A DNA stretch of 64,000 bases from Streptomyces koelreuteriae (lineage in GTDB: Bacteria > Actinomycetota > Actinomycetes > Streptomycetales > Streptomycetaceae), in contig NZ_CP075896.1 in assembly GCF_018604545.1 (NCBI RefSeq), positions 6,758,001-6,822,000 on the forward strand. The letters are read 5' to 3'. Of the stretch, positions 1 through 8,316 are shown piece after piece. The notes beneath the pieces were generated by a model. That model did not search any database. It worked only from the letters and a program-made list of their open reading frames with translations, and was not told the DNA's origin. Made by a program: the position numbers and the translations under genes. Position 1 is the stretch's first letter; each line of letters begins with the position of its first letter.

Positions 1-164
1 TCGTCACCGATGAACAGGACGGTGCTGGTGCGCTCCTGCTCGGAGTCGCCCGGAGTGCGGCAGGACGTGCAGTCGTAACTGCCCGGCGCGGTCTCTCCGG
101 CGAGCAGTCGGTCTGCTTCTTCGTCGCCGATCTCGGCGCGTACCTCGTCGCTGACGTCGAGCAT
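1..164 (-). CDS. Hypothetical protein, truncated at window edge
   Basis: An open minus-strand frame runs from an ATG at 164 off the left edge, giving 54 residues that begin MLDVSDEVRAEIGDEE. It is acidic and carries a CxxC pair (YDCTSCRTPGD), which could bind a metal or form a disulfide. The C-terminal part lies outside the window, so family and length cannot be judged. A GGGAG stretch lies a little far upstream of the ATG. Codon usage is typical of a real Streptomyces gene. It diverges from the Rpf-like gene, with about 550 bp between them. I do not recognise the family. Confidence 0.5.
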   Translation of the reverse strand, partial: MLDVSDEVRAEIGDEEADRLLAGETAPGSYDCTSCRTPGDSEQERTSTVLFIGD

Positions 165-716
165 GCGCGGCACGGGTGGCTCCCTCGGGGATGCGGTGCG
201 TGGCAAAGCCGGGTGGCTCCCGGCCCGTGGTCCGGGTAGGCCCCGGCTCATGAAGAAGACAACGGGCGATCTGTGGCGGGAGTCACGCCCCAGGGCGAAC
301 GGAATCGAACCAACCAGCGCGCAGGGTCACGTTCGGCACGGAATCGCGCACTCACGGTCAAGTACCTTGTTTGTAAAGGGCGTTGAAGTGGTGAAGTGGG
401 TCACACGTCACCAAGCCGGTTGGTCGACAAATCATGAAATCCAGGAATGAAGTGGGTGTCCTGAAATTGCCGTTACCCGAGGTATCGGCGAACTGGCCTG
501 GCGTGACGGGCCGCTGGTTGATGACAGGCCGTCAACTCCTTAGATTCCTCCGCCGTGTGCAGCGAGCACCGCTCGGGTACGTCCGCCGGCCGCACGGTTC
601 TCCGGAACCGCGCAGCACCACCACCGGCGGGCGGGGCGAGCGCGACCCACGTGCCCCATGGCGCGGGGAGTGGCGTTCCGCCTTGGGGGACCCCGGGTGT
701 TTCGAGAGGGAACCAC
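165..716. other. Non-coding promoter/leader region upstream of the Rpf-like gene
   Basis: No convincing gene lies here; the frames that cross it are shadows. The stretch 300-480 is less GC-rich than its surroundings and holds the CRP-like box at 390-405 and a dyad TGGTGA-N13-TCACCA around it. The distance to the start codon (about 310 nt) suggests a long 5' leader. Other Rpf genes can be under a c-di-AMP (ydaO) riboswitch, but I could not find its conserved core here by eye. Confidence 0.5.
390..405. promoter_or_regulatory. CRP-like binding site upstream of the Rpf-like gene
   Basis: The 16-mer GGTGAAGTGGGTCACA fits TGTGA-N6-TCACA at 9 of 10 consensus positions. Crp control of rpf genes is known in actinobacteria. 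Here the link is inferred from the sequence match and its place upstream of an Rpf gene. A second box of the same kind lies upstream of the lipase gene at 28034. Confidence 0.5.
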
Positions 717-1355
717 ATGTCCGAATGTGCCGATACCACCCGCGACAGCGCCCGGAAGAACCCGGTTCGTACGACGGCGGTCCTCGCCGGGGCGGCTCTG
801 CTCGCGCCCCTCGGACTGCTGGCGGCCACCGGCAACGCCGCGGCGGCTGACAGCGGGGTGTGGGACCGCATCGCCCAGTGCGAGAGCGGCGGCAACTGGC
901 ACATCAACACCGGCAACGGCTACTACGGCGGACTCCAGTTCGCCCCGTCGACCTGGAGCGCCTACGGCGGCACGGCCTACGCGGCCACCGCCGACCGGGC
1001 GAGCAAGTCCCAGCAGATCGCCGTCGCCACCAAGGTCCAGCGCGCCCAGGGCTGGGGCGCCTGGCCGACCTGCTCGGCTCGCGCCGGGGCGAGCGGAAGC
1101 GCACCCGCGGCTTCCGCCGCCGACCCGGTCACCTCCCAGCCCGCTCCGGAGAAGCAGTGGAAGGCGCCGGAGCGTTCCGCGCCGCACCCGAACCGCAGCA
1201 CGTCCCGCGGCGACTACACCGTCCGCGAGGGCGACACCCTGAGCGGCGTCGCCACCCGGCACGGAACCACCTGGCAGCGCCTCTACGCCGCCAACAAAAG
1301 CGCCATCGGCGCAGACCCCAACATGATCGTGCCCGGCCTGCGTCTCGCCATCTGA
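717..1355 (+). CDS. Resuscitation-promoting-factor-like secreted lytic enzyme with LysM domain
   Basis: The 212-residue product is a secreted peptidoglycan-cleaving enzyme of the Rpf/transglycosylase-like family. Residues 1 to about 43 form an export signal ending near AAAAD. An Rpf domain of about 75 residues follows, with the AQCESGGNW motif whose Glu is the expected catalytic acid and the QFAPSTW segment. A Pro/Ser/Ala-rich linker leads to a C-terminal LysM module (YTVREGDTLSGVA...) that should hold it to cell-wall glycan. The ATG at 717 was chosen because GAGAGGGA lies just upstream and the signal peptide begins there; the frame itself is open from 555. Rpf proteins help spores and dormant cells restart growth. 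A strong stem-loop follows the gene. Confidence 0.88.
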   Translation: MSECADTTRDSARKNPVRTTAVLAGAALLAPLGLLAATGNAAAADSGVWDRIAQCESGGNWHINTGNGYYGGLQFAPSTWSAYGGTAYAATADRASKSQQIAVATKVQRAQGWGAWPTCSARAGASGSAPAASAADPVTSQPAPEKQWKAPERSAPHPNRSTSRGDYTVREGDTLSGVATRHGTTWQRLYAANKSAIGADPNMIVPGLRLAI

Positions 1356-1381
1356 GCCGCTGCTCCCCCTCGCCGGGACAC

Positions 1382-1419
1382 GGAGGTCCCGTCCGGTCAC
1401 TCGACCGGGCGGGACCTCC
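1382..1419. terminator. Bidirectional stem-loop terminator
   Basis: Two 17-nt arms (starting GGAGGTCCCG and ending CGGGACCTCC) pair with one G-U wobble around the 4-nt loop ACTC. It sits between the converging ends of the Rpf-like gene (1355) and livF (1441), so it can stop transcription from both sides. Confidence 0.8.
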
Positions 1420-1440
1420 GCAGTGCGGGCGGGCGCCGGG

Positions 1441-2082
1441 TCATCGCCGGAGCTCGGCCGCCTCCCCAGCGAACACGACCGACCCGCGGCGCAGTTCGTA
1501 GACGATGGCCGGCCGGTCCCGCAGACCGGGCGGCAGCCGCTGCTCGGCGATCACCACGCACGCGTCGAGCGCGCCCAGCAGTTCGTACGTCCGGGCCGCG
1601 ACCGGGGGCGCCATGCCCTGGGCGGGCTCGTCGACGAGCACCACACGCGCGCGTGCCAGCAGGGCCCGGGACAGGGCGAGCATGCGCTGCTCCCCGCCGG
1701 AGAGGGTGCCGGCGCGCCGTTCCAGCAGGGGTCGCAGCTGCGGATAGGCGTCGAGGGCCGGGATGTGGTCCGGGGCGGCGAGTCCGAGGTTCTCGCGCAC
1801 GCTGAGCGAGCCGAACACGGCCTGCCGCTCCGGGACGAGGCACAGTCCGCGCCGGGCCCGCTCGTACGCCGGTACGCGGGTCACGTCGGCGCCGTCCCAC
1901 ACCACCGCCCCGCCCGACAGGGGCACGGTGCCGGCCAGCGCGCGCAGGGCGGTGGTGCGGCCGGAGCCGTTGCGGCCCAGCAGGACGGTGAGGCCGGGGC
2001 CGGGCGCCGCGAGGGTGACGCCGTGCAGGGCCTCCAGGGGGCCGTAGCGCACGCGCGCGTGGCGCAGGGAGATCGTCGTCAT
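1441..2082 (-). CDS. livF: Branched-chain amino acid ABC transporter ATP-binding protein (LivF-like)
   Basis: This 213-residue nucleotide-binding subunit should power uptake of branched-chain amino acids or related compounds. The ABC signature LSGGEQRM, Walker B VVLVDEPAQG and the LivF-type CLVPERQAVF Q-loop region are present. The Walker A reads GRNGSGRTT: the invariant Lys of GxxGxGK(S/T) is Arg, encoded by CGC, which could impair ATP hydrolysis. It is slightly shorter than the usual 230-240 residues. The ATG at 2082 overlaps the stop of the upstream LivHMG gene by 4 nt (ATGA), so the two are translationally coupled. LivG in the fusion has a normal Walker A, so one functional site may be enough. 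Confidence 0.85.
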   Translation of the reverse strand: MTTISLRHARVRYGPLEALHGVTLAAPGPGLTVLLGRNGSGRTTALRALAGTVPLSGGAVVWDGADVTRVPAYERARRGLCLVPERQAVFGSLSVRENLGLAAPDHIPALDAYPQLRPLLERRAGTLSGGEQRMLALSRALLARARVVLVDEPAQGMAPPVAARTYELLGALDACVVIAEQRLPPGLRDRPAIVYELRRGSVVFAGEAAELRR

Positions 2083-4760
2083 CGCCCGGCCGCCGTTCCC
2101 AGGGCGTCCAGGACGTGCTCGGGCGGACCGGAGGCGACGATCCGGCCCGCGGTCATCACGTGCACGACATCGGCGAGGCCCGCGACCAGGTCCAGGTCGT
2201 GCTCGACGACGAGCAGGGCCGTGCCGTCGGCGGCCAGGGCCTTCAGGACCCGGGCCAGGGCGGCCACTTCGGCGCTGTCGAGACCGGCGGCGGGCTCGTC
2301 GAGCAGCAGGACGCGGGGGCCGCCCGCGAGCACCCGGGCCAGCTCCACGCGCCGCAGTGTCCCGGTGGGCAGCCCGGCGGCGGGCAGGGCACGGACCGGC
2401 CCGTCCAGTCCGAGCATCCTGAGCGTCCGCTCCACCGCGCCCGGGTCGGTGACCCGGCCCTGCTCGGCGCCCACCCGGACGTTCTCGGCCACGGTCAGCG
2501 ACGGGAAGACGGCCAGTTGCTGGAACGTCCGTGCGACACCGAGCCGGGACCGGGCGTGAGCGGGGAGCGCGGTGATGTCCCGCCCGGCGAGCCGCACGGT
2601 TCCGCGCGCGGGGCGCAGTGTCCCGGCCAGGCAGTGGAACAGGGTGCTCTTCCCGGCCCCGTTGGGGCCCACGACGGCGGTGATCCGGCCGGGGGAGAGG
2701 TCCAGGTCGACTCCGTCGAGCGCGGTGAAGCCGCCGTAGCGGGCGTGGAGACGGCGGGCGGTGAGGAGGGGAGCGGCAGGGGCGGGGGATGCGGGGGTGT
2801 CCGGGGGCACCGACGGCCGGCTGCCGCTGTCGTGGGGTGCCGTTCCGGCCGCACCCGTCGCCGTCGCCCCCGTGGGCACCGGCGCCGGCCGGGCCGCCCC
2901 TGGCTCCGCCGGGCGCAGCAGCGCGCGGGCCCGGGCGCCCAGCGGTGTCAGGGCCGGGGTGCGGCGCAACCGCAGGCGCTCCGCCGCCGTGCGCAGGGCC
3001 TCGTACGGGCCGCCGGGGAAGCGGCCCACGAGGATCGCCAGGACGCCGATCAGGGCCGCGGCGACACCGCCCCGGGTGCCCGCGTCCAGGCCGACCAGGA
3101 GGGCCGCGGCGGCGAGGGCGCCGAGGGTGCTGTCGGCGCCCAGCACCACGACCGCCGCGAACCACAGCAGTCCGCGCACCGGGTCGTACGCGGCGGCGTC
3201 GAAGGCCCGCAGGCCCATGCCGAGCATGCCGCCGCCCAGCGCGGCGAGCGCGGCGCCCGCGACGAAGGCCAGCAGCTTGAGGGACGGCACCCGGACGCCC
3301 GCCGCCTGCGCGCCCCGCTCGTGGTCCCGCATGGCCGCCAGGGCCCGGCCCGTCCGCCCTCGGCGCAGGGCGTGCGTGGCCAGCAGCGCGACCGCCAGCA
3401 GGAGCAGCTCCAGGACGTAGTAGGCACGGTCCCCGTCGAAGCCTGCCGGGCGGCCCAGCGTCAGGCCCGATGTGGCGTACGGCTGGGCGAAGACGAACCG
3501 GCTCACCCCCACGCCGACCGCGAAGGTCGCCAGCGCCAGCGCCAGGCCCCGGCGGCCGATCGCCGGCCAGCCGGTGAGCAGGCCCAGCGGCGCCACCAGG
3601 ACGACCGCCACCGCGAGGGCCGCCAGCTCCGGCAGCCGGGGCAGCCCCGGGAAACGGCCCGCCGCCAGCAGCGCGGTGAACAGGGCGCCCAGACCCGCGT
3701 ACGCCGCCTGGCCCAGCGAGATCTGGCCGCCCCGGCCGGTGACCACCACCAGGGACAGCAGGATCACGGCCAGCGCCGGCACCTGGACCGAGGTGTGCAG
3801 GTCCCGGCCGGCCAGGCCCAGCGGCAGCAGGAACAGCACGGCCGCCACGATCCACGCGCCGGGCGGGGTCGGGACCCGGGCGGTGGCGGTGCGCGGCAGC
3901 GCGTCCCGGGTGCCCACGCCCGGCAGCACCAGGGCCGCGATCAGCAGCGCGACGACGAACAGGTTCGTGCCCACGGCCTGGAGCAGCGGCTCGCCCCAGC
4001 CCGACGGATGCAGCCGCGTGAGCTGACTCTGCGCCACCCCGACGGCCAGCGCCACCACCACCGCGACCGGCAGGCTCCGCATCCGCGCGGCCACCGCGAC
4101 CGCCACGACCTCCATCACGAGCAGCGGCAGCCCGTACGGGTCGAGACGCACGTACGGCGCCAGCAGCACACCCGTCAGACCCGCCGTGAACGAGCCGAAC
4201 GCCCAGCCCGCCGCCGCGACCCGGTCCGCGTCGATGCCGCCCAGCACGGCGAGCTGCCGGTCGTCCACCACGGCCCGCAGCTCCCGCCCGAACCGCGTCC
4301 GGCGGACCACCACCGCCACCCCGGCCGCCAGCACCAGCACCACCGTCAGCTGTCCCCACGGCTCGTCCGGCACCAGCTCCGGCGCGTCCTCACGCGCCCC
4401 CTGCCCCCACAGCAGCGCCGCCCCGCCCACCAGCAGCACGAACACCCCGATGGACGCCACCAGCGTCTGTGCCGGATCACCGCCGAGCACCGCCAGCGGC
4501 CGGAAGACGAACCGCTCCAGTACGACCCCCAGCCCCGGCGCCAGCACCAGCAGGGTCACCGTCGCCCCGAGCCACAGCGGCCAGCCCCACTCGACCACGC
4601 ACTGCCGCAGCACATACGCGCACACCATCGCGATCGCGCCGTGCGCGAAGTTGAGCACGCCGGTGGCTCGGTACGTCACGATCAGGCCGATCCCGGTCAG
4701 CGCCGCCGCGCTGCCCACCGAGAGGCCGGCCAGGGTGAGGTCGTACGTCAGCGAGGACAT
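2079..4760 (-). CDS. Fused LivH-LivM-LivG branched-chain amino acid ABC transporter
   Basis: One 893-residue polypeptide combines three normally separate subunits. Residues 1 to about 290 are a LivH-type permease (membrane helices, GIGLIVTYRATGVLNFAHGA near the N-terminus). About 300-610 are a LivM-type permease (GQISLGQAAYAGLG). A Pro/Ala-rich linker leads to a LivG-type ATPase from about 670, with Walker A GPNGAGKST, signature LPTGTLRRVELAR and Walker B VLLLDEPAAGLD. No internal stop or frameshift is seen, so the fusion appears real. It overlaps livF by 4 nt and the two should assemble with the LivK-like lipoprotein encoded divergently at 5933. Permease/ATPase fusions are known in actinobacterial Liv systems; a three-part one is less usual. 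Confidence 0.9.
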   Translation of the reverse strand: MSSLTYDLTLAGLSVGSAAALTGIGLIVTYRATGVLNFAHGAIAMVCAYVLRQCVVEWGWPLWLGATVTLLVLAPGLGVVLERFVFRPLAVLGGDPAQTLVASIGVFVLLVGGAALLWGQGAREDAPELVPDEPWGQLTVVLVLAAGVAVVVRRTRFGRELRAVVDDRQLAVLGGIDADRVAAAGWAFGSFTAGLTGVLLAPYVRLDPYGLPLLVMEVVAVAVAARMRSLPVAVVVALAVGVAQSQLTRLHPSGWGEPLLQAVGTNLFVVALLIAALVLPGVGTRDALPRTATARVPTPPGAWIVAAVLFLLPLGLAGRDLHTSVQVPALAVILLSLVVVTGRGGQISLGQAAYAGLGALFTALLAAGRFPGLPRLPELAALAVAVVLVAPLGLLTGWPAIGRRGLALALATFAVGVGVSRFVFAQPYATSGLTLGRPAGFDGDRAYYVLELLLLAVALLATHALRRGRTGRALAAMRDHERGAQAAGVRVPSLKLLAFVAGAALAALGGGMLGMGLRAFDAAAYDPVRGLLWFAAVVVLGADSTLGALAAAALLVGLDAGTRGGVAAALIGVLAILVGRFPGGPYEALRTAAERLRLRRTPALTPLGARARALLRPAEPGAARPAPVPTGATATGAAGTAPHDSGSRPSVPPDTPASPAPAAPLLTARRLHARYGGFTALDGVDLDLSPGRITAVVGPNGAGKSTLFHCLAGTLRPARGTVRLAGRDITALPAHARSRLGVARTFQQLAVFPSLTVAENVRVGAEQGRVTDPGAVERTLRMLGLDGPVRALPAAGLPTGTLRRVELARVLAGGPRVLLLDEPAAGLDSAEVAALARVLKALAADGTALLVVEHDLDLVAGLADVVHVMTAGRIVASGPPEHVLDALGTAAGR

Positions 4761-4769
4761 CGGCCGGGC

Positions 4770-5255
4770 TCAGTCGGTTTCCCCGGTGGGCTCGCAGATC
4801 GGGCAGGGGTCCAGTTCACCGCTCGCCACCAGCTTGGAGTCCACCGGGACCGCCTCCGCCTTGCCCGCGACCAGCGGACAGTCCGCGCGGTGCCACAGCG
4901 TGCCGCCCGGCACCATCAACCGCTCGCCGCTGACCGCGAGCGGCGCGAGGGAGGCCTGCCCGGTCTCGGCGCGCCCCCGAGGGCCGTCGGGTTCGGCGGC
5001 CACCAGCAGGCCGTACAGCTCCTCCACGCGCGCGGCGGCGATCGCGCCCCGGCCGTGGGCCAGCAGCACCGCCCCGGAGACGATCAGCGCCGCGCCGGGG
5101 ACCGTGCAGGAGGCGAGATAGGGAAGCTGGCGTTCCGCGAAGCGCTCGCCGGAGACGCCGTACCAGCCGACGACGCACAGCACCGCGCCCGCGGCCAGGG
5201 CCGCCCAGCCCGCCCACAGAACGGGATGCACGGTCCGCAGTCGGCTTGTTCGCAT
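4770..5255 (-). CDS. Membrane protein with C-terminal CPIC motif
   Basis: The 161-residue product has two predicted membrane helices near residues 10-30 and 50-70. The rest should be cytoplasmic and includes WHRADCPLVAGK and a terminal DPCPICE. The pair of Cys motifs could bind a metal such as zinc; this is inferred from spacing only. The ATG at 5255 was preferred to one at 5303 because GGGAG lies at the right distance. The gene ends 10 nt before the LivHMG start and points the same way, so it probably leads the liv operon. No enzymatic family is recognised. Confidence 0.7.
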   Translation of the reverse strand: MRTSRLRTVHPVLWAGWAALAAGAVLCVVGWYGVSGERFAERQLPYLASCTVPGAALIVSGAVLLAHGRGAIAAARVEELYGLLVAAEPDGPRGRAETGQASLAPLAVSGERLMVPGGTLWHRADCPLVAGKAEAVPVDSKLVASGELDPCPICEPTGETD

Positions 5256-5394
5256 CGCTGGCTCCCACACGTCGGTTCGGCTGTGTGCTGGCTGCCTGTT
5301 CAAGTCCGGCGATCGCTTGCACTATGCCCCGTGGAAGCTGACCCTGAAAGCACCGGGCGCACATGGCCCGGACCGACACCCGGTGGTGAGCCAG

Positions 5395-5958
5395 ATGGTT
5401 CTCGGCAGCGACCTCAGGCGGGGTAGAGCGACAGAGGGCCCGCGAGCCGCAGGACGGGGCACGGCCATCGCGGCCGCCCTGGTCCTGGCCCTCGCCCCGG
5501 CCCTCGCGGCGTGCAGCGACGACAGCGGCGGCGGCAGCGAGAGCACGCCGCCCACACCGACCGCGGAGCGGACCACGAGCGCCCCGGCGAGCGCGCCGGC
5601 GGACCGGACCGCGGCCGAGCAGGAGATCAAGCAGAACTGGGAGACGTTCTTCGACCCGCAGACCTCCACCGAGGACAAGCAGGCCGTCCTGGAGAACGGC
5701 GACCGGATGGGGCCGGTCCTCCAGGCCTTCAGCGGTGACGAACGCGGCGGGCAGGTCGAGGCGCAGGTCACCAAGGTCGAGTTCACCTCGGCGACCGGCG
5801 CGGATGTGACGTACACGCTCACTCTGAAGGGGGCCACCGCTCTGCCGGACGCCTCCGGGACAGCCGTCGAGCAGGAGGGCACCTGGAAGGTGTCCGTCAA
5901 GACGCTGTGCTCGCTGGTGCAGATGAGCGGCAATGGGTCGCCGGTCCCGGGCTGCTGA
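5395..5958 (+). CDS. Putative lipoprotein
   Basis: The product has a hydrophobic export segment ending in the lipobox LAAC, followed by a Ser/Thr/Pro-rich spacer. A folded domain of about 110 residues then begins with AEQEIKQNWETFFDP and ends KTLCSLVQMSGNG. It should be anchored outside the membrane. This kind of domain is common in small Streptomyces lipoproteins of unknown role. The start is uncertain: ATG 5395 is used, but a further in-frame ATG lies at 5317 and the ribosome site is weak for both. Its 3' end overlaps the next lipoprotein gene by 26 nt, so the two are co-expressed. Confidence 0.7.
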   Translation: MVLGSDLRRGRATEGPRAAGRGTAIAAALVLALAPALAACSDDSGGGSESTPPTPTAERTTSAPASAPADRTAAEQEIKQNWETFFDPQTSTEDKQAVLENGDRMGPVLQAFSGDERGGQVEAQVTKVEFTSATGADVTYTLTLKGATALPDASGTAVEQEGTWKVSVKTLCSLVQMSGNGSPVPGC

Positions 5959-7219
5959 GATCATCGCCGCGGTGCTGCTGCTCGCCCTGAGCGCGGCCTG
6001 CGGCAGCCGGCTCCCGGAGAGCGACTTCGAGCACGACGACCGCACCCCGGCGCCCCGCGACTCCGCCCCGCTGCGGGTCGGCATCATCACCAGCGCCACC
6101 AGCCCGGTCGGCGGCAACGCCTTCACCGGCCCGCGCGATGGCGCCAAGGCCTGGTTCGACCGGCTCAACGCGCGCGGCGGCATCGACGGCCGCCGCGTCG
6201 AGGTGCGCCTGTGCGACGACGGCGGCAGCGGCGTCGGCAACAACGAGTGCGTCCACAAACTCGTCGAGGAGGACGACGTCGTCGCCCTGGTCGCCACCAC
6301 CGCCCTGGACTACGCGGGCGCCTCCCGCGTCTCCCGCGCGCGCGTGCCCGACATCGGCGGCCAGCCCATCGGCGGCGCCTACGACACCTACCCGCACCTC
6401 TACGGCATCTACGGCAGCCTGGCGCCCCGCGACGGCACCACCGGCTGGGACGGCAAGCTGTACGGCGGCACCGAGGTCTACCGCTACTTCAAACGCGAGC
6501 ACGGCGCCCGTACCGCCGCCGTCGTCTCCTACAACCAGTCCGCCTCCGCCGCCTACGCCCGGCTCGTCGAGCGGGGCCTGCGCGCCGAGGGCTACAAGGT
6601 CGTCACCGAGCAGGTCGACTTCGCCCTGCCCAACTTCCGCGCCGTCGCCGCCGACCTGAAGGAACAGGGCGCCGACCTGGTCTTCGACGCCATCGACTCC
6701 CACGGCAACGCCCGGCTCTGCCAGGCCATGGACCAGGTCGGCGCCCAGGTCACCGCCAAGGTGACCAACGTGCAGAGCTGGACGTCCACCGTCCCCGACG
6801 ACTACGAGGACGCCCCGCGCTGCCGCAACGCCCTCTGGGCGACCGGCGCGAGCCGCGACTTCGACGACACCGGCCATCCGGCCGTACGGGAGTTCCGCGA
6901 GGCGACGAAGGGACTGAAGACGCACTCCCAGTGGCAGTTGGAGGGATGGGCCGCCGCACGCTGGTTCACCGACGCGGCGAAGTCCTGCGCGAAGAGCGGC
7001 ATCACGCGCGCGTGCGTCGACGGCTACATGGACCGCAGCCAGGGCTACACGGCGGGCGGACTGCTCCTGCCCGTCGAGTTCCGGCGGCTCGCCGAACCCC
7101 CGAGGACCCGGGATACCTGCCTGTCGGTGGCCCGCTGGCAGGACGGCGAGGGCTGGGTCGGCCAGGGCGACATGAACCGCACCTGCTTCGACGTGCCGCA
7201 ATTGGCGTACGAGCCTTGA
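5933..7219 (+). CDS. LivK-like ABC transporter substrate-binding lipoprotein
   Basis: A 428-residue periplasmic-binding-protein fold of the Leu/Ile/Val-binding type. The signal peptide ends in the lipobox LSAAC. The mature part starts the typical Liv-binding pattern (LRVGIITSATSPVGG, then GAKAWFDRLNARGGIDGRRVEV). It should deliver ligand to the LivHMG/LivF transporter encoded divergently. The ATG at 5933 lies inside the 3' end of the preceding lipoprotein gene. Cysteines are unusually frequent (for example CDDGG, NNEC, ARLCQ, CRNALW) and may form disulfides outside the cell. The true ligand cannot be read from sequence and need not be an amino acid. Confidence 0.85.
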   Translation: MGRRSRAAEIIAAVLLLALSAACGSRLPESDFEHDDRTPAPRDSAPLRVGIITSATSPVGGNAFTGPRDGAKAWFDRLNARGGIDGRRVEVRLCDDGGSGVGNNECVHKLVEEDDVVALVATTALDYAGASRVSRARVPDIGGQPIGGAYDTYPHLYGIYGSLAPRDGTTGWDGKLYGGTEVYRYFKREHGARTAAVVSYNQSASAAYARLVERGLRAEGYKVVTEQVDFALPNFRAVAADLKEQGADLVFDAIDSHGNARLCQAMDQVGAQVTAKVTNVQSWTSTVPDDYEDAPRCRNALWATGASRDFDDTGHPAVREFREATKGLKTHSQWQLEGWAAARWFTDAAKSCAKSGITRACVDGYMDRSQGYTAGGLLLPVEFRRLAEPPRTRDTCLSVARWQDGEGWVGQGDMNRTCFDVPQLAYEP

Positions 7220-7227
7220 GGACGGCA

Positions 7228-7260
7228 AGCCCTTGCGGACAGTGGCTGTCCGCAAGGGCT
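7228..7260. promoter_or_regulatory. Perfect 15-bp inverted repeat between livK-like and WYL genes
   Basis: Arms AGCCCTTGCGGACAG and CTGTCCGCAAGGGCT pair perfectly around the 3-nt loop TGG. It starts 9 nt after the livK-like stop and ends 15 nt before the WYL start codon. It could terminate the upstream transcript, or be the operator where the WYL regulator controls itself. No T-run follows, and the close fit to the next start favours a regulatory or dual role. Confidence 0.65.
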
Positions 7261-7275
7261 GACAGACTCGCCCTC

Positions 7276-8316
7276 ATGTTGGAGACCTCGGCCCGCCTGC
7301 TGCGTCTGCTGTCCCTGCTCCAGGCCCACCGCGAGTGGTCCGGCGCCGATCTGTCCGAGCGGCTCGGCGTCAGCGCCCGGACCCTGCGCCGCGACGTCGA
7401 CCGGCTGCGCGAACTCGGCTACCCGGTCAACGCCAGCCCCGGCACGGGCGGCGGCTATCAGCTCGGCGCCGGCGCCGAACTCCCGCCGCTGCTGCTGGAC
7501 GACGACGAGGCCGTGGCGGTGGCGATCGGGCTGCGCACGGCCGCCGGGCAGGGCATCGAGGGCATCGGCGAGACCTCGGTACGGGCCCTCGCCAAGCTGG
7601 AACAGGTGCTGCCGAACCGGCTGCGCCGCCGGGTGGGCGCCCTCAACGCCTTCACCGTGCCGATGCTGCGCGGCCCCGTGCCCGACGCCGTCGACCCCGT
7701 CGTGCTGACCGAGCTCGCCCACCTCTGCCGGGACGCGGAACGCCTGCGCTTCGAGTACCGCGGCCACGACGGCACCCTCAGCCGCCGCAGCGTCGAACCG
7801 CACCGCCTGGTGTGCACCGAGCGCCGCTGGTATTTGGTCGCCTGGGACCTGGAGCGGGAGGACTGGCGCACGTTCCGCGTGGACCGCGTCACGCCCCGGC
7901 CGCCGCACGGCCCGCGCTTCGTCCCCCGCCCGCCGCCCGCCGAGGACCTGGCCGCCTACGTCTCCCAGGGCGTCTCCACCCGCGTGTACGCCACCCACGC
8001 CGTGGTGCGGCTCCTGGCTCCCCTGGAGGAGGCCGCCGCCCACATCTCGCCCTCCGCCGGGGTGCTGGAGGCCGAGGGCCCCGACACCTGCCTGCTGCGC
8101 TGCGGCGCCGGGAGCCTCGACGTGATGGTGATCCACGTGGTGATGCTGGGCTTCGAGTTCGAGGTGCTGGAGCCGGTGGAGCTGATCGAGGCGGTCAGGA
8201 GGACTCGCGACCGGCTTGATGGCGCTTTGGCTCGGGCTGCGCAGTCACCGCCGCGTACTGCGGATGGTGCAGGTCGAACGCCGGCGACTCGGACCGGATC
8301 CGGGGGAGCGTCGTGA
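7276..8316 (+). CDS. WYL-domain transcriptional regulator (YafY family)
   Basis: The 346-residue protein has an N-terminal winged helix-turn-helix of the DeoR/HTH_11 type (LLQAHREWSGADLSERL, then RTLRRDVDRLRELGYPV). A central WYL domain follows with the diagnostic RRWYLVAWD at about residues 190-198, then a WCX-like C-terminal region. WYL proteins sense small ligands or nucleic acids and act as repressors or activators. The ATG at 7276 has little of a ribosome-binding site and is preceded at once by the palindrome, so the message may be nearly leaderless. The last 122 bp overlap, tail to tail, with ctaD on the other strand. Confidence 0.85.
   Translation: MLETSARLLRLLSLLQAHREWSGADLSERLGVSARTLRRDVDRLRELGYPVNASPGTGGGYQLGAGAELPPLLLDDDEAVAVAIGLRTAAGQGIEGIGETSVRALAKLEQVLPNRLRRRVGALNAFTVPMLRGPVPDAVDPVVLTELAHLCRDAERLRFEYRGHDGTLSRRSVEPHRLVCTERRWYLVAWDLEREDWRTFRVDRVTPRPPHGPRFVPRPPPAEDLAAYVSQGVSTRVYATHAVVRLLAPLEEAAAHISPSAGVLEAEGPDTCLLRCGAGSLDVMVIHVVMLGFEFEVLEPVELIEAVRRTRDRLDGALARAAQSPPRTADGAGRTPATRTGSGGAS

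Noticed and set aside
165..716. Possible ydaO (c-di-AMP) riboswitch before the Rpf-like gene
   Set aside because: Long leader and gene type fit, but I could not find the conserved riboswitch core by eye. A covariance-model search would decide.
1441..4359. A 972-residue minus-strand frame across the liv genes
   Set aside because: Only its C-terminal part is LivF; the rest is an Arg/Gly/Pro-rich shadow of the LivHMG gene in another frame.
2115..5426. An 1100-residue plus-strand frame
   Set aside because: Antisense to the liv genes, with Gln/Arg/His-rich composition typical of GC-rich shadow frames.
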